From Intrasporangium_A sp051961875 (GTDB lineage Bacteria > Actinomycetota > Actinomycetes > Actinomycetales > Dermatophilaceae), in the NCBI RefSeq assembly GCF_051961875.1, contig NZ_JBQCCV010000146.1, forward strand, positions 1 to 11,106: 11,106 nucleotides of DNA. The letters are read 5' to 3'. Positions 1 through 6,198 of this stretch are shown here, piece by piece; the first letter of the stretch is position 1; the number at the start of each line of letters is the position of its first letter. The translations under genes were made by a program, and so were the position numbers. A model generated the notes under the pieces. That model had not been told where the DNA came from. It did no database searches and worked only from the letters and a program-made list of their open reading frames with translations.

Positions 1-308
1 CCCCCAACTATTCCGCTTCTTCAACTCGGTGGGTGTTGATGTTCCGGTTGTAATTTGTGTAACTATTATTTCGGCGGTCACCTGGTGGCTCCAAACCCCC
101 GACGACACCCAGCAACGCCTGGGTGTCGTCGGGTGCGCCTCACAGCGATAGCGAACGTCGGCGGTTCGTGAGCGGCTGTCTCGGCTGCTCAGGCCGGAAC
201 TCTTCGTCGCGCACCCCGGCGCCACGGGAGCGACGACTGTGGCCTCGATGCCCGCGTCACTGCGCGCGCGGCACGCCGACCTGCTCAGACCTGCTCAGGC
301 GTGACCTG
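1..308. other. Gene-free left edge with AT-rich patch
   Basis: I see no convincing gene here. Positions about 37-72 are distinctly AT-rich against the GC-rich background. They are followed by a perfect hairpin (98-133) and then by a short tandem repeat just past the stop codon of the gene at 309-1007. The plus-strand reading frame that crosses this stretch continues antisense through that gene and is a GC-rich shadow. The stretch most likely holds the 3' flank of a gene to the left of the window, plus the downstream region of the DJ-1-like gene. Confidence 0.5.
98..133. terminator. Perfect 15-bp hairpin, possible terminator
   Basis: CCCGACGACACCCAG (98-112) pairs perfectly with CTGGGTGTCGTCGGG (119-133) across a 6-nt loop, CAACGC. 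No T-run follows on either strand, but strong hairpins without U-tracts are common ends of transcripts in actinobacteria. It could end a rightward transcript entering from outside the window, or the leftward transcript of the gene at 309-1007. Which one it serves cannot be seen. Confidence 0.55.
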
Positions 309-310
309 CT
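278..310. repeat. Short tandem repeat GACCTGCTCA
   Basis: GACCTGCTCA occurs twice in tandem (278-287 and 288-297). A shortened copy, GACCTGCT, lies at 303-310 and runs into the stop codon of the minus-strand gene at 309. It is probably a small slippage product with no evident function. Confidence 0.6.
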
Positions 311-1007
311 AGGCCGAGAGGGCCCCGAGCATGCGCTCGGCGACGGGCCCGGACGAGGCGGGGTTCTGGCCGGTGTACAGACTGCGGTCGACCACGACGT
401 GCGGGGCCCACGGCTCGCCCTCGACGAAGTCGCAGCCAAGCTTGACCAGCCGGTCCTGCAACAGCCACGGAGCCTTGTCGGCGAGCCCGACCTGCGACTC
501 CTCGGCGTTCGTGAAGCCGGTCAGCCGAAAGCCCGAGAACGGCGAGGTCGCGCCGTCGGCCGCGGTCGCCAGCAGGGCGGCCGGGGCGTGGCAGACGATG
601 CCCAGCGGCTTGCCCGACGCGAGTGTGGCGGTGAGCACCGCGGCGGAGGTCCTGTTCACGGCCAGGTCCTCCATCGGGCCGTGGCCGCCCGGGTAGAACA
701 CGGCGTCGTAGGTGGACACGTCGACGTCCTCGAGCTTCAGCGGGCTCTGGAGCTGGCTGATGCCCTTCAACGCGGTCCGCATCTCGTCGGCGCCCTCCTG
801 GCCGCCGTTGACGTCCGGCGCCAGGCTGGCCTCGTCGACCACGGGCTGTACGCCGCCTGGTGTGGCCAGCACGACCTCATGGCCGGCGCCGGTGAAGACA
901 CGGTAAGGCGCAACGAGCTCCTCGGCCCAGTAGCCGGTGGGGTGCTCGGTTCCGTCCGACAGGGTCCAGTGACGCGCGCCGGTGACGACGAAGAGGATGG
1001 TGCCCAT
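309..1007 (-). CDS. DJ-1/PfpI (class I amidotransferase-like) protein, Hsp31-like
   Basis: This 232-residue protein belongs to the DJ-1/PfpI superfamily and most resembles the Hsp31-like subgroup. Members act as glyoxalase III (methylglyoxal to lactate), chaperones or deglycases; which applies here cannot be told. The nucleophile elbow GIVCHAPAAL (136-145) gives catalytic Cys139 followed by His140. YWAEEL (26-31) supplies the acidic residue typical of this subgroup, FYPGGHGPMED (104-114) is the conserved glycine-rich loop, and YTGQNPASS (211-219) is the characteristic C-terminal motif. The length is normal for the family and no signal peptide is seen, so it is cytoplasmic. The ATG at 1007 has a GGAG Shine-Dalgarno seven bases upstream (1015-1018), which fixes the start. 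It stands alone: neighbours are gene-poor and nothing ties it to the sugar operon. The family assignment is firm, the activity is not. Confidence 0.9.
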   Translation of the reverse strand: MGTILFVVTGARHWTLSDGTEHPTGYWAEELVAPYRVFTGAGHEVVLATPGGVQPVVDEASLAPDVNGGQEGADEMRTALKGISQLQSPLKLEDVDVSTYDAVFYPGGHGPMEDLAVNRTSAAVLTATLASGKPLGIVCHAPAALLATAADGATSPFSGFRLTGFTNAEESQVGLADKAPWLLQDRLVKLGCDFVEGEPWAPHVVVDRSLYTGQNPASSGPVAERMLGALSA

Positions 1008-1557
1008 ACGGCTGCTCCAGAGGTAGACAGGGATTCCTGATGGTTGTGCCCGCTCAGCGCTACAGGGAAGCGCCGACGGTTGTACGGGCTGTGTGACCTA
1101 GAGCATGGCGCGAAGGCGGCCTGCGCACATGGCCCAAGGGGTCCCCGGCCGCACCGCACGATCCGGCCCCTGCTGGAAGGTGCGGCGCCTGGGCGTTGAA
1201 GTCTCGGCGCAGCGGGGCCGTCACCGGCGCATGGCCCTGCGCAGGGTCGTGCTGCGCTTGACAGGTGGAACCGTGGCGGCGGCCAAGTGGAGCTGCGGTG
1301 GGTCCCGGCTCGACCAGGGCGCACCGCAGGGACGGACGTCTGACCGTGCTGCTGCTGGTCAGAAAGGACAGTGCAAGTGAATATGACCCCGAAGAGATCC
1401 GTCGAGGCCCAAGAGGCTCCGAATCATGAAGCGAGGTGACGAGCCCGCGGCATGGTTGGACGTCCAGGTCGAAGGAGCCTGCGACGCCCCGGAAAGCGGC
1501 AGACCGCCTATCTGGGTCTGGAGTGCGGGCCAGTCAACGGAAAGCCGTGGAGGAGTA
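1008..1557. other. Gene-poor stretch between divergent genes
   Basis: These 550 bases separate the divergent DJ-1-like and DUF4177-type genes and must hold both promoters. I could not identify convincing -35/-10 pairs. A plus-strand frame at 1105-1380 is rich in Arg, Gly and Ala with no recognisable motif and is probably spurious. A 20-codon frame (GTG 1377 to stop 1439) has an AAAGGA eight bases upstream and would be the only candidate leader peptide; support is weak. The ATG at 1426 could extend the DUF4177-type protein N-terminally. Confidence 0.4.
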
Positions 1558-1773
1558 GTGGCTCAAGGTCCCAACTACGTTGTTCTGCAGGTCGTACTCA
1601 AGGAGAAGTTCTTGGGCACGGGCTCGGGGAACCTCACCGAGTTGGAGAAGGCGATCAACGAGCAGGCCGCAAAGGGGTATCGCCTTCACACCATCAGTAC
1701 GGTCGCGTCCGGCAGCAAGGGCTTCGGTGGCGGGGACCGAGTTCAGGCCACCATGGTGTTCGAAGCGATCTGA
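1558..1773 (+). CDS. Small DUF4177-type protein
   Basis: A 71-residue protein resembling the DUF4177 family: small soluble single-domain proteins of unknown function, built on a short beta-alpha-beta pattern. An opening strand (NYVVLQVVL) is followed by a helix (NLTELEKAINEQAAKGYRL), in which the E-x-x-x-N-x-x-A-x-x-G-Y-R-L pattern is typical. A closing segment (HTISTVAS ... QATMVFEAI) ends the domain. I chose GTG 1558 because GGAGG lies four bases upstream (1549-1553) and because the domain begins right after it. An in-frame ATG at 1426 (SD-like AAGAGG) would add 44 residues of non-family, low-structure sequence and give 115 residues. No signal peptide or membrane segment is visible. Neighbours give no clue to its role. 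Confidence 0.65.
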   Translation: MAQGPNYVVLQVVLKEKFLGTGSGNLTELEKAINEQAAKGYRLHTISTVASGSKGFGGGDRVQATMVFEAI

Positions 1774-2453
1774 GCCGCTGCTCAGGCGGGGAAAGGCACC
1801 CGCTGCTCGCTGTCCGCACCAGAACCGAGTGGCATGGGTTGGGTCGGACAACCCGTCCGCTTGCAGTTCCAACCCCTGGCCGGGTTCGCTTCGAGCGTCC
1901 CCGGGACAGCCCTAAGTGCCGCCTGGCCCAGCTGCACCCGCGACTTCAGGATCAAGAACGCGAGGTCGGACACGGCGAATCGAGCCACTGTGAGCAGCTC
2001 GCACCGAGCACGCCTCCGCCGATTCAGCCGGAAGGCTGGACGACGCGCTCGTGCTCCGCGCCCGCGACTGGGCCACCTCACTCGCTCTCGTCCTCGTCCC
2101 GCACTCGCCGACGCGCCGCTGCTCGACCGCATCGGCCACGCCACCCTCGCTGCCGTGCTCGCCGACTGACCGACCCGGCTCACAGCAGCCGGCACCCACC
2201 GCCGATACCCGACGAGTCGGTCCTACTGACCGCCAGGGGCCGGGCTTCACTCGGCTCCCACCCTGCACCAGACTCCGGCACTCAAGAGGGCGTCCGAGCG
2301 GGCTACCGGTCCGACCCGGCTCGCTGCGTCCCGCCCCTTTCCCAGCAGAGTCGGGGCGCCGACCACCCGTGGCAGATGAGCCTGGTGGTCGCCTCTCGCT
2401 AGTCTAGGTGGGCCCAGCAGAGGGCTTCGAGCAGCCGACAGGGAAGAGGCTTT
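1774..2453. other. 680-bp gene-poor stretch, possible decayed coding sequence
   Basis: Several long frames run through this GC-rich stretch, but none shows family motifs, consistent composition or a ribosome binding site. One part looks like decayed coding. From 2036 one plus frame reads LDDALVLRARDWATSLALVLV, and from 2110 another reads DAPLLDRIGHATLAAVLAD up to a stop at 2167-2169, as if a frameshift near 2105-2112 split the end of one gene. CCGACCCGGCTC occurs at 2170-2181 and again at 2311-2322. The rbsK promoter should lie near the right end; TAGTCT at 2400-2405 fits the TANNNT -10 pattern, without a good -35. Confidence 0.4.
2036..2169 (+). pseudogene. Possible frameshifted C-terminal gene remnant
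   Basis: Two adjacent plus-strand frames together give a plausible helical C-terminus. LDDALVLRARDWATSLALVLV starts at 2036, and DAPLLDRIGHATLAAVLAD, ending in TGA at 2167-2169, starts at 2110. The join needs a single frame change around 2105-2112. No intact upstream part, start codon or ribosome binding site is seen and I do not recognise the family. The GC-rich composition could produce such text by chance, so this is tentative. Confidence 0.2.
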
Positions 2454-3389
2454 GTGACCGACTTTCCCGAGATCGTCGTCATCGGCAGCGCAAACGTCGA
2501 CCTGGTCAGCTCAGTCACCTCCCTGCCTCGGCCAGGTGAGACGGTGCTGGCATCGGCTTACGCTGAATATCCAGGGGGCAAAGGCGCGAATCAAGCGATC
2601 GCGGCAGCACGCCTGGGACGCCGGGTCGCCATTGTCGGACGGGTAGGTGACGACCCGCTCGCCGAGGTGGTGCGGGGGGCGCTAGCCGGGGAAGGCGTCG
2701 ATGTCCGCCGCCTGCAGACCACCTCCGGCGTCGCCACCGGCCGGGCGTTCATCGCGGTCGACGCGCGGGCCGAGAACTCGATCGTGGTGGTCCCCGGCGC
2801 CAATGCAGCCCTGACTGCGGAGGATGTGCGATCGCAGCACGAGATCGTTGCGCATGCAGAGGTCGTGGTGGCTCAGCTCGAGGTTCCTCGCGAGGCAGTG
2901 CTTCAGGCAGCATCCTTGGCAGAAGGGCGATTCGTCCTCAATCCCGCGCCGGCGGTGCCGCTGGAACCGGAGCTGCTCGCCATGGTCGACGTGCTGGTGG
3001 TCAACGAGGGCGAGTTCGAGACAGTGACCGGTACCGCGGTGCCGCAAGAACCCCAGGCCCTGGTCGCGATCCTGGCCGCCCGACCCCTCCCCTCGGACGT
3101 CGTCATCACGCTCGGCGGGCGTGGAGCGGCGGTGTGGCAGGACGGCGTGCTGAGCATCGTGCCTGCGCCGACCGTCGACGTCGTCGACACGACCGGCGCG
3201 GGCGACACGTTCGTCGGGGCCTTGGCCGATGCCATGGTCCGCGGACTTCCGCTACCGGAGGCGGCGCGCTGGGCGGTCGTCGCCGCGTCGATCTCCACGC
3301 GTTCGGTCGGCGCGACCGGCGGGATGCCCAGGCGTGAGCAGGTGGCGGAGCTGATGGGCCCGGAGTCGCCTGAGCCTCGCGACGGCTGA
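2454..3389 (+). CDS. rbsK: Ribokinase (PfkB family)
   Basis: A PfkB-family sugar kinase, most likely ribokinase, transferring phosphate from ATP to O5 of D-ribose in the cytoplasm. Its 311 residues match the family length. GSANVD (11-16) and GGKGANQA (41-48) form the sugar-binding N-terminal signature. Glu143 in QLEVP, NPAPA (163-167) and NEGE (184-187) are the usual central motifs. TTGAGDTF (246-253) carries the anion hole and the catalytic base Asp251. The start is GTG 2454, with GGGAAGAGG at 2441-2449 just upstream; no other start fits as well. The gene converges on the operon at 3435-10943, with only 45 bases and a hairpin between them. No ribose transporter of its own is seen. A link to the neighbouring ribose-type operon is possible, but the opposite orientation means separate transcription. 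A different pentose or nucleoside substrate cannot be excluded. Confidence 0.9.
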   Translation: MTDFPEIVVIGSANVDLVSSVTSLPRPGETVLASAYAEYPGGKGANQAIAAARLGRRVAIVGRVGDDPLAEVVRGALAGEGVDVRRLQTTSGVATGRAFIAVDARAENSIVVVPGANAALTAEDVRSQHEIVAHAEVVVAQLEVPREAVLQAASLAEGRFVLNPAPAVPLEPELLAMVDVLVVNEGEFETVTGTAVPQEPQALVAILAARPLPSDVVITLGGRGAAVWQDGVLSIVPAPTVDVVDTTGAGDTFVGALADAMVRGLPLPEAARWAVVAASISTRSVGATGGMPRREQVAELMGPESPEPRDG

Positions 3390-3417
3390 CGCGGCGGCCC
3401 GACGGGCCGCCGCGTCA
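3387..3417. terminator. Bidirectional hairpin terminator, rbsK / dhaL
   Basis: TGACGCGGCGGCCC (3387-3400) pairs perfectly with GGGCCGCCGCGTCA (3404-3417) across the 3-nt loop GAC, a 14-bp GC-rich stem. The rbsK stop codon TGA (3387-3389) is itself the first three bases of the stem. The hairpin sits between two converging genes and lacks a T-run on either side. Position and symmetry suggest it ends transcription from both directions. Confidence 0.75.
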
Positions 3418-3434
3418 CCGTCCGGCATCGGCGT

Positions 3435-4040
3435 TCAGTCCACCGAGTCTTGCAGGCTCTCTAGGAAGAGCACGTAGGCGGTGGCGCCGGGGTCGGGGTG
3501 ACCAGACCCGCGCTCACCCACCCAGGCCGCCCTGCCCCGTCGCCCGGGTCGGTCTCGGGTCTCCTCCACGCCCCTCTCCGCAGCCGACACCATGGCGGGC
3601 AGCGGGTTGCTCGGGCTGTCGTGAAGCGCGTCCAGGCTCGGCGCGAGCGCATCGAGAACGGTCTTGTCACCGAGCTCGGCCTTGCCACGCTCGGCGATCC
3701 GCGCCATCGCTGCACGACCCACTCGCTCAGCGAGCTCGACATCCCACTGTGCGGCGTCCCCGGCCTCCTTCGACGCCGCCAGCAGGCCGGCACCCACGAG
3801 AGCAGCCATCGTCGACGGGTTCGCCTTGGCGAAGGCTGCGCCGGCGGTGCGCAGCAGCGTCCCTACCGTCTCGGGCGGGCTCTCGGCGAGAGCCTGACGC
3901 ACCGCCTCCGCTCCCTTGTCCACCGTGATGCCGAGGTCGCCGTCCCCCACCGCGGCGTCGAGGTCGCGTAGCGCCTCGCGGTGCCCCGACAGGCTCGCGA
4001 GGCTCTTGTCCAGCACGACAACCAGTTCCTGCAGCTCCAT
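3435..4040 (-). CDS. DhaL-like ATP-binding subunit of a ketose kinase
   Basis: This is the DhaL (DAK2) nucleotide-binding partner of the DhaK-like protein encoded just upstream; together they should phosphorylate a ketose. The 201 residues are a normal length. The Mg-ATP acidic loop is VGDGDLG (31-37), GDKTVLDALAP lies at 124-134, and the C-terminal GRAAWVGERGSGHPDPGATAY (169-189) is strongly DhaL-like. Two motifs deviate from E. coli DhaL: the His after the acidic loop is Leu, and the phosphate-binding GGASGPL loop is replaced by ANPSTMA (73-79). No DhaM phosphotransferase gene is present, so direct ATP use is likelier than PTS coupling. I chose ATG 4040, where the family similarity begins. 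GTG 4058, which overlaps the dhaK stop as GTGA, would add six residues and is a real alternative. It is the last gene of the operon. Confidence 0.85.
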   Translation of the reverse strand: MELQELVVVLDKSLASLSGHREALRDLDAAVGDGDLGITVDKGAEAVRQALAESPPETVGTLLRTAGAAFAKANPSTMAALVGAGLLAASKEAGDAAQWDVELAERVGRAAMARIAERGKAELGDKTVLDALAPSLDALHDSPSNPLPAMVSAAERGVEETRDRPGRRGRAAWVGERGSGHPDPGATAYVLFLESLQDSVD

Positions 4041-4054
4041 CGTGCGCCCCACTC

Positions 4055-5053
4055 TCACTGCTGGAAGAACGGCGAGGACGCCGGCGCGTCGAGTAGCTCG
4101 GTGAGGTCGTCGTCCAGGCGCATGACCGTGACCGAGGCACCGGCCATCTCCAGACTCGTGGCGTACTCCCCCACGTAGCGCCGGTGGATGTCGACGCCGA
4201 TGTCCGCGAGGCGTGTGTGCACCCGGCGGTAGAGGAGGTAGAGCTCCTCTAGCGGCGTGGCCCCCAGACCGTTGACGAGGACGGCTACGCGGTCGCCCGC
4301 GGTCAGCTTGAGGTCCTCGACGATGACATCCAGCATCCGGTCCGCGACCTGGTCGGCGGGCTCGAGCGGCCCCCGGTGCTGGCCAGGCTCACCGTGGATG
4401 CCGATGCCGATCTCCATCTCGCCGTCGGCGAGCTCGAAGGTGGGCTTCCCGGCAGCAGGGAGAATCGTCGGCGAGAGTCCCACGCCGACCGTCCGTGTGC
4501 TGTCGACCGCCCGCTGAGCCAGCTCCGCGACGGTCGCCAAGTCGTCGCCGCGCTCGGCGGCCGCGCCCGCCACCTTGTAGGCGAACAGGAGCCCCGCCAC
4601 CCCGCGGCGATCGCTGCGGCGGTCCGGCGGCGCGCTCAAGGCGTCGTCGGTGACCAGCACCGTCTTGGTCTCGATGCCGTCGAGGTCGGCCATGTCCGCA
4701 GCGAGGTCGAAGTTGAAGACGTCGCCTCCGTAGTTGCCGTAGAGGTAGAGGACGCCGGCACCGCCGTCGACGGCCTTGGTCGCGTCGTACATCTGCTCAG
4801 AGGAGGGCGAGGAGAACACGTTGCCCACGGCCACGCCGCTGCAGAGCCCGGAACCGACGTAGCCGAGGAAGGTGGGCAGGTGGCCCGACCCGCCGCCCGT
4901 CACGATCCCCACGTGGCCGGCCACCGGGGCGTCGGCGCGCACGAGGGCACGACGGTCGTCGGAGGCAGCCTTCAGCCGGTCGGGGTGCGCGAGCAGCAGG
5001 CCGTCGATGACCTCGTCGACGAAGTCCTCAGGGTCATTGATCAGCTTCTTCAT
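4055..5053 (-). CDS. DhaK-like ketose kinase substrate-binding subunit
   Basis: A 332-residue DhaK-family subunit that binds a short ketose covalently through an active-site histidine. Conserved are VTRAD-like VRADAPVAGHV (38-48), GGGSGH (53-58), NYGGD with Asp111, and GIGIHGEPG (216-224), whose His220 corresponds to the hemiaminal-forming His218 of E. coli DhaK. Around the pocket it differs: the canonical GHEPxH is GHLPTF (57-62), and the Lys in KNYTGD is Gly106. These changes suggest a substrate other than dihydroxyacetone, perhaps a ketotetrose such as erythrulose or another ketose; this is inference. ATG 5053 overlaps the mtnK stop by one base (TGATG) and has GGAGGA nine bases upstream (5063-5068). 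It is followed directly by dhaL. The family call is firm, the substrate open. Confidence 0.88.
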   Translation of the reverse strand: MKKLINDPEDFVDEVIDGLLLAHPDRLKAASDDRRALVRADAPVAGHVGIVTGGGSGHLPTFLGYVGSGLCSGVAVGNVFSSPSSEQMYDATKAVDGGAGVLYLYGNYGGDVFNFDLAADMADLDGIETKTVLVTDDALSAPPDRRSDRRGVAGLLFAYKVAGAAAERGDDLATVAELAQRAVDSTRTVGVGLSPTILPAAGKPTFELADGEMEIGIGIHGEPGQHRGPLEPADQVADRMLDVIVEDLKLTAGDRVAVLVNGLGATPLEELYLLYRRVHTRLADIGVDIHRRYVGEYATSLEMAGASVTVMRLDDDLTELLDAPASSPFFQQ

Positions 5054-6198
5054 CAGGGAACGTCCTCCGTGGTGGCACGACTCCAGAGGTCGTGCGGTGA
5101 GCGAACGGGTGGGCCGAGCAGGAGCGACCGGGCAGCCGCGACGGCCCGGTGCTGCGCGCGCAGCCTCGAGGCGTCAGGGAGCGAGTCGATGTCGACGACG
5201 TGCGCGAGCCCGACGATGCGTCGGACCAGCTCGGTGGCGGCGTAGCGGGCGCTGTCTTCCAGCAGGTTGCTGAGGAAGATCTCGTCCCAGGGGTGGTCCT
5301 CGGGCCAGATCAGCCGGACTTCCTCGCTCAAGGCGCCCCAGAAGTCCATCAGGTACTCGTCGACCTGGCCGGCGAAGCCGTCCCCGAGCTCCTGGTGCGC
5401 GATGGCCGAGAAGGCGAGGTTGGCCACGACGTTCCCGGTGTCGTACCCCATCGGCCCGATGAAGGCGAACTCCGGGTCGATCACCCTGGCATCCCCGTCC
5501 GCAACCATGATCGATCCGGTGTGCAGGTCGCCGTGGATCAGCGCCTCGTGCCGCGTGCGGAACTCCCACAAGAGCTGGGAAGCAGCGCGACGCATGGCGG
5601 CGTCCCCTCGGAGGGAGGCGGCCAGCTCGGCGGCGGCGTCGTCGACGCGGTTGGACTCCGCGGCGGTGTACGGCGCCGTGAAGACCAGCTCCTCCGTGAT
5701 CGCGCAGAGGTCCGGGTTGACGAACCGGGTGGCCAGCCGCTTGCGGTCAGCCGAGTCCATGAGCAGGTCGCTGGTGCCGAGCAAGGTGCGCGCGCAGTAG
5801 CGGCCCATCTGCTCGGCCACCCCGGTCACGTGCACTCCGGCCACGAGCTGGGTGCGCCACACCTGGTGGCCACGCAGGTCCTCGAGGACCATCGCCGCCC
5901 GGTCCAGGTCCACGGCCAGCAGGGCCGGGACCCGGTCCGGGGCCAGCTCGCCGTGCAGCGCGAGCGCCTCGGCCTCGATCCGGACACGATCCTGGGAGAG
6001 CGGCCAAGCGTCCCCGACGACCTTCAGGTACGGCGGGGCATGCTTGACGATGACCGAGCGGCCCCCGCCGCTCACCCGGTAGACGACGTTGAGGTTTCCG
6101 TCACCGATCTCTTCGGCCGTGGCGGGCCCGTCGCCCAGGTGCGGGGCAGCGAGCGCGAGGGCCAGCGAGTCGTCCAGCGTCTCGGGCACCGCGCTCAC
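5053..6198 (-). CDS. mtnK: S-methyl-5-thioribose kinase (MtnK-like)
   Basis: A kinase of the MtnK family, which phosphorylates 5-methylthioribose (or 5-deoxyribose in related pathways) at the anomeric C1 using ATP. It adopts the choline/aminoglycoside kinase fold. IGDGNLN (31-37) is the glycine-rich loop and VKHAPPY (51-57) gives Lys52. HGDLHTGSI (222-230) is the MtnK-specific catalytic loop with Asp224. DPEFAFIGPMGYD (241-253) carries the metal-binding D-x-E, and Arg326-Arg327 in RRIVGLAHV is the substrate-binding double arginine. Length is 381 residues, close to the family norm. GTG 6198 overlaps the permease stop as GTGA, with no clear Shine-Dalgarno, so it is probably translated by coupling. 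GTG 6189 is an alternative. The same frame stays open to 7143, but that upstream part is antisense-like permease shadow. Its place behind a sugar importer suggests it acts on imported substrate rather than on salvage of internal methylthioadenosine. Confidence 0.9.
   Translation of the reverse strand: MSAVPETLDDSLALALAAPHLGDGPATAEEIGDGNLNVVYRVSGGGRSVIVKHAPPYLKVVGDAWPLSQDRVRIEAEALALHGELAPDRVPALLAVDLDRAAMVLEDLRGHQVWRTQLVAGVHVTGVAEQMGRYCARTLLGTSDLLMDSADRKRLATRFVNPDLCAITEELVFTAPYTAAESNRVDDAAAELAASLRGDAAMRRAASQLLWEFRTRHEALIHGDLHTGSIMVADGDARVIDPEFAFIGPMGYDTGNVVANLAFSAIAHQELGDGFAGQVDEYLMDFWGALSEEVRLIWPEDHPWDEIFLSNLLEDSARYAATELVRRIVGLAHVVDIDSLPDASRLRAQHRAVAAARSLLLGPPVRSPHDLWSRATTEDVP

Noticed and set aside
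36..69. Possible promoter TTGATG / TATTAT in the AT-rich patch
   Set aside because: Spacing is 22 bases, and no gene starts a suitable distance downstream on the plus strand.
123..1040. Long plus-strand reading frame of 305 codons
   Set aside because: It runs antisense to the well-supported DJ-1-like gene and its protein is Arg/Gly/Val-rich with no motifs; a GC-rich shadow.
1105..1380. 91-codon plus-strand frame
   Set aside because: Low-complexity Arg/Gly/Ala text, no ribosome binding site and no recognisable domain.
1377..1439. 20-codon frame with AAAGGA upstream, possible leader peptide
   Set aside because: The ribosome binding site is fair, but there is no attenuator structure, regulatory codon run or conserved neighbour to support it.
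2218..2232. CGGTC-CTACT-GACCG inverted repeat upstream of rbsK
   Set aside because: Five-bp arms are expected by chance in GC-rich DNA, it lies over 200 bases from the start, and it does not match the operon operator.
1452..2402. 316-codon plus-strand frame spanning the DUF4177-type gene and the gene-poor stretch
   Set aside because: It overlaps a better-supported gene in another frame and has the composition of random GC-rich sequence.
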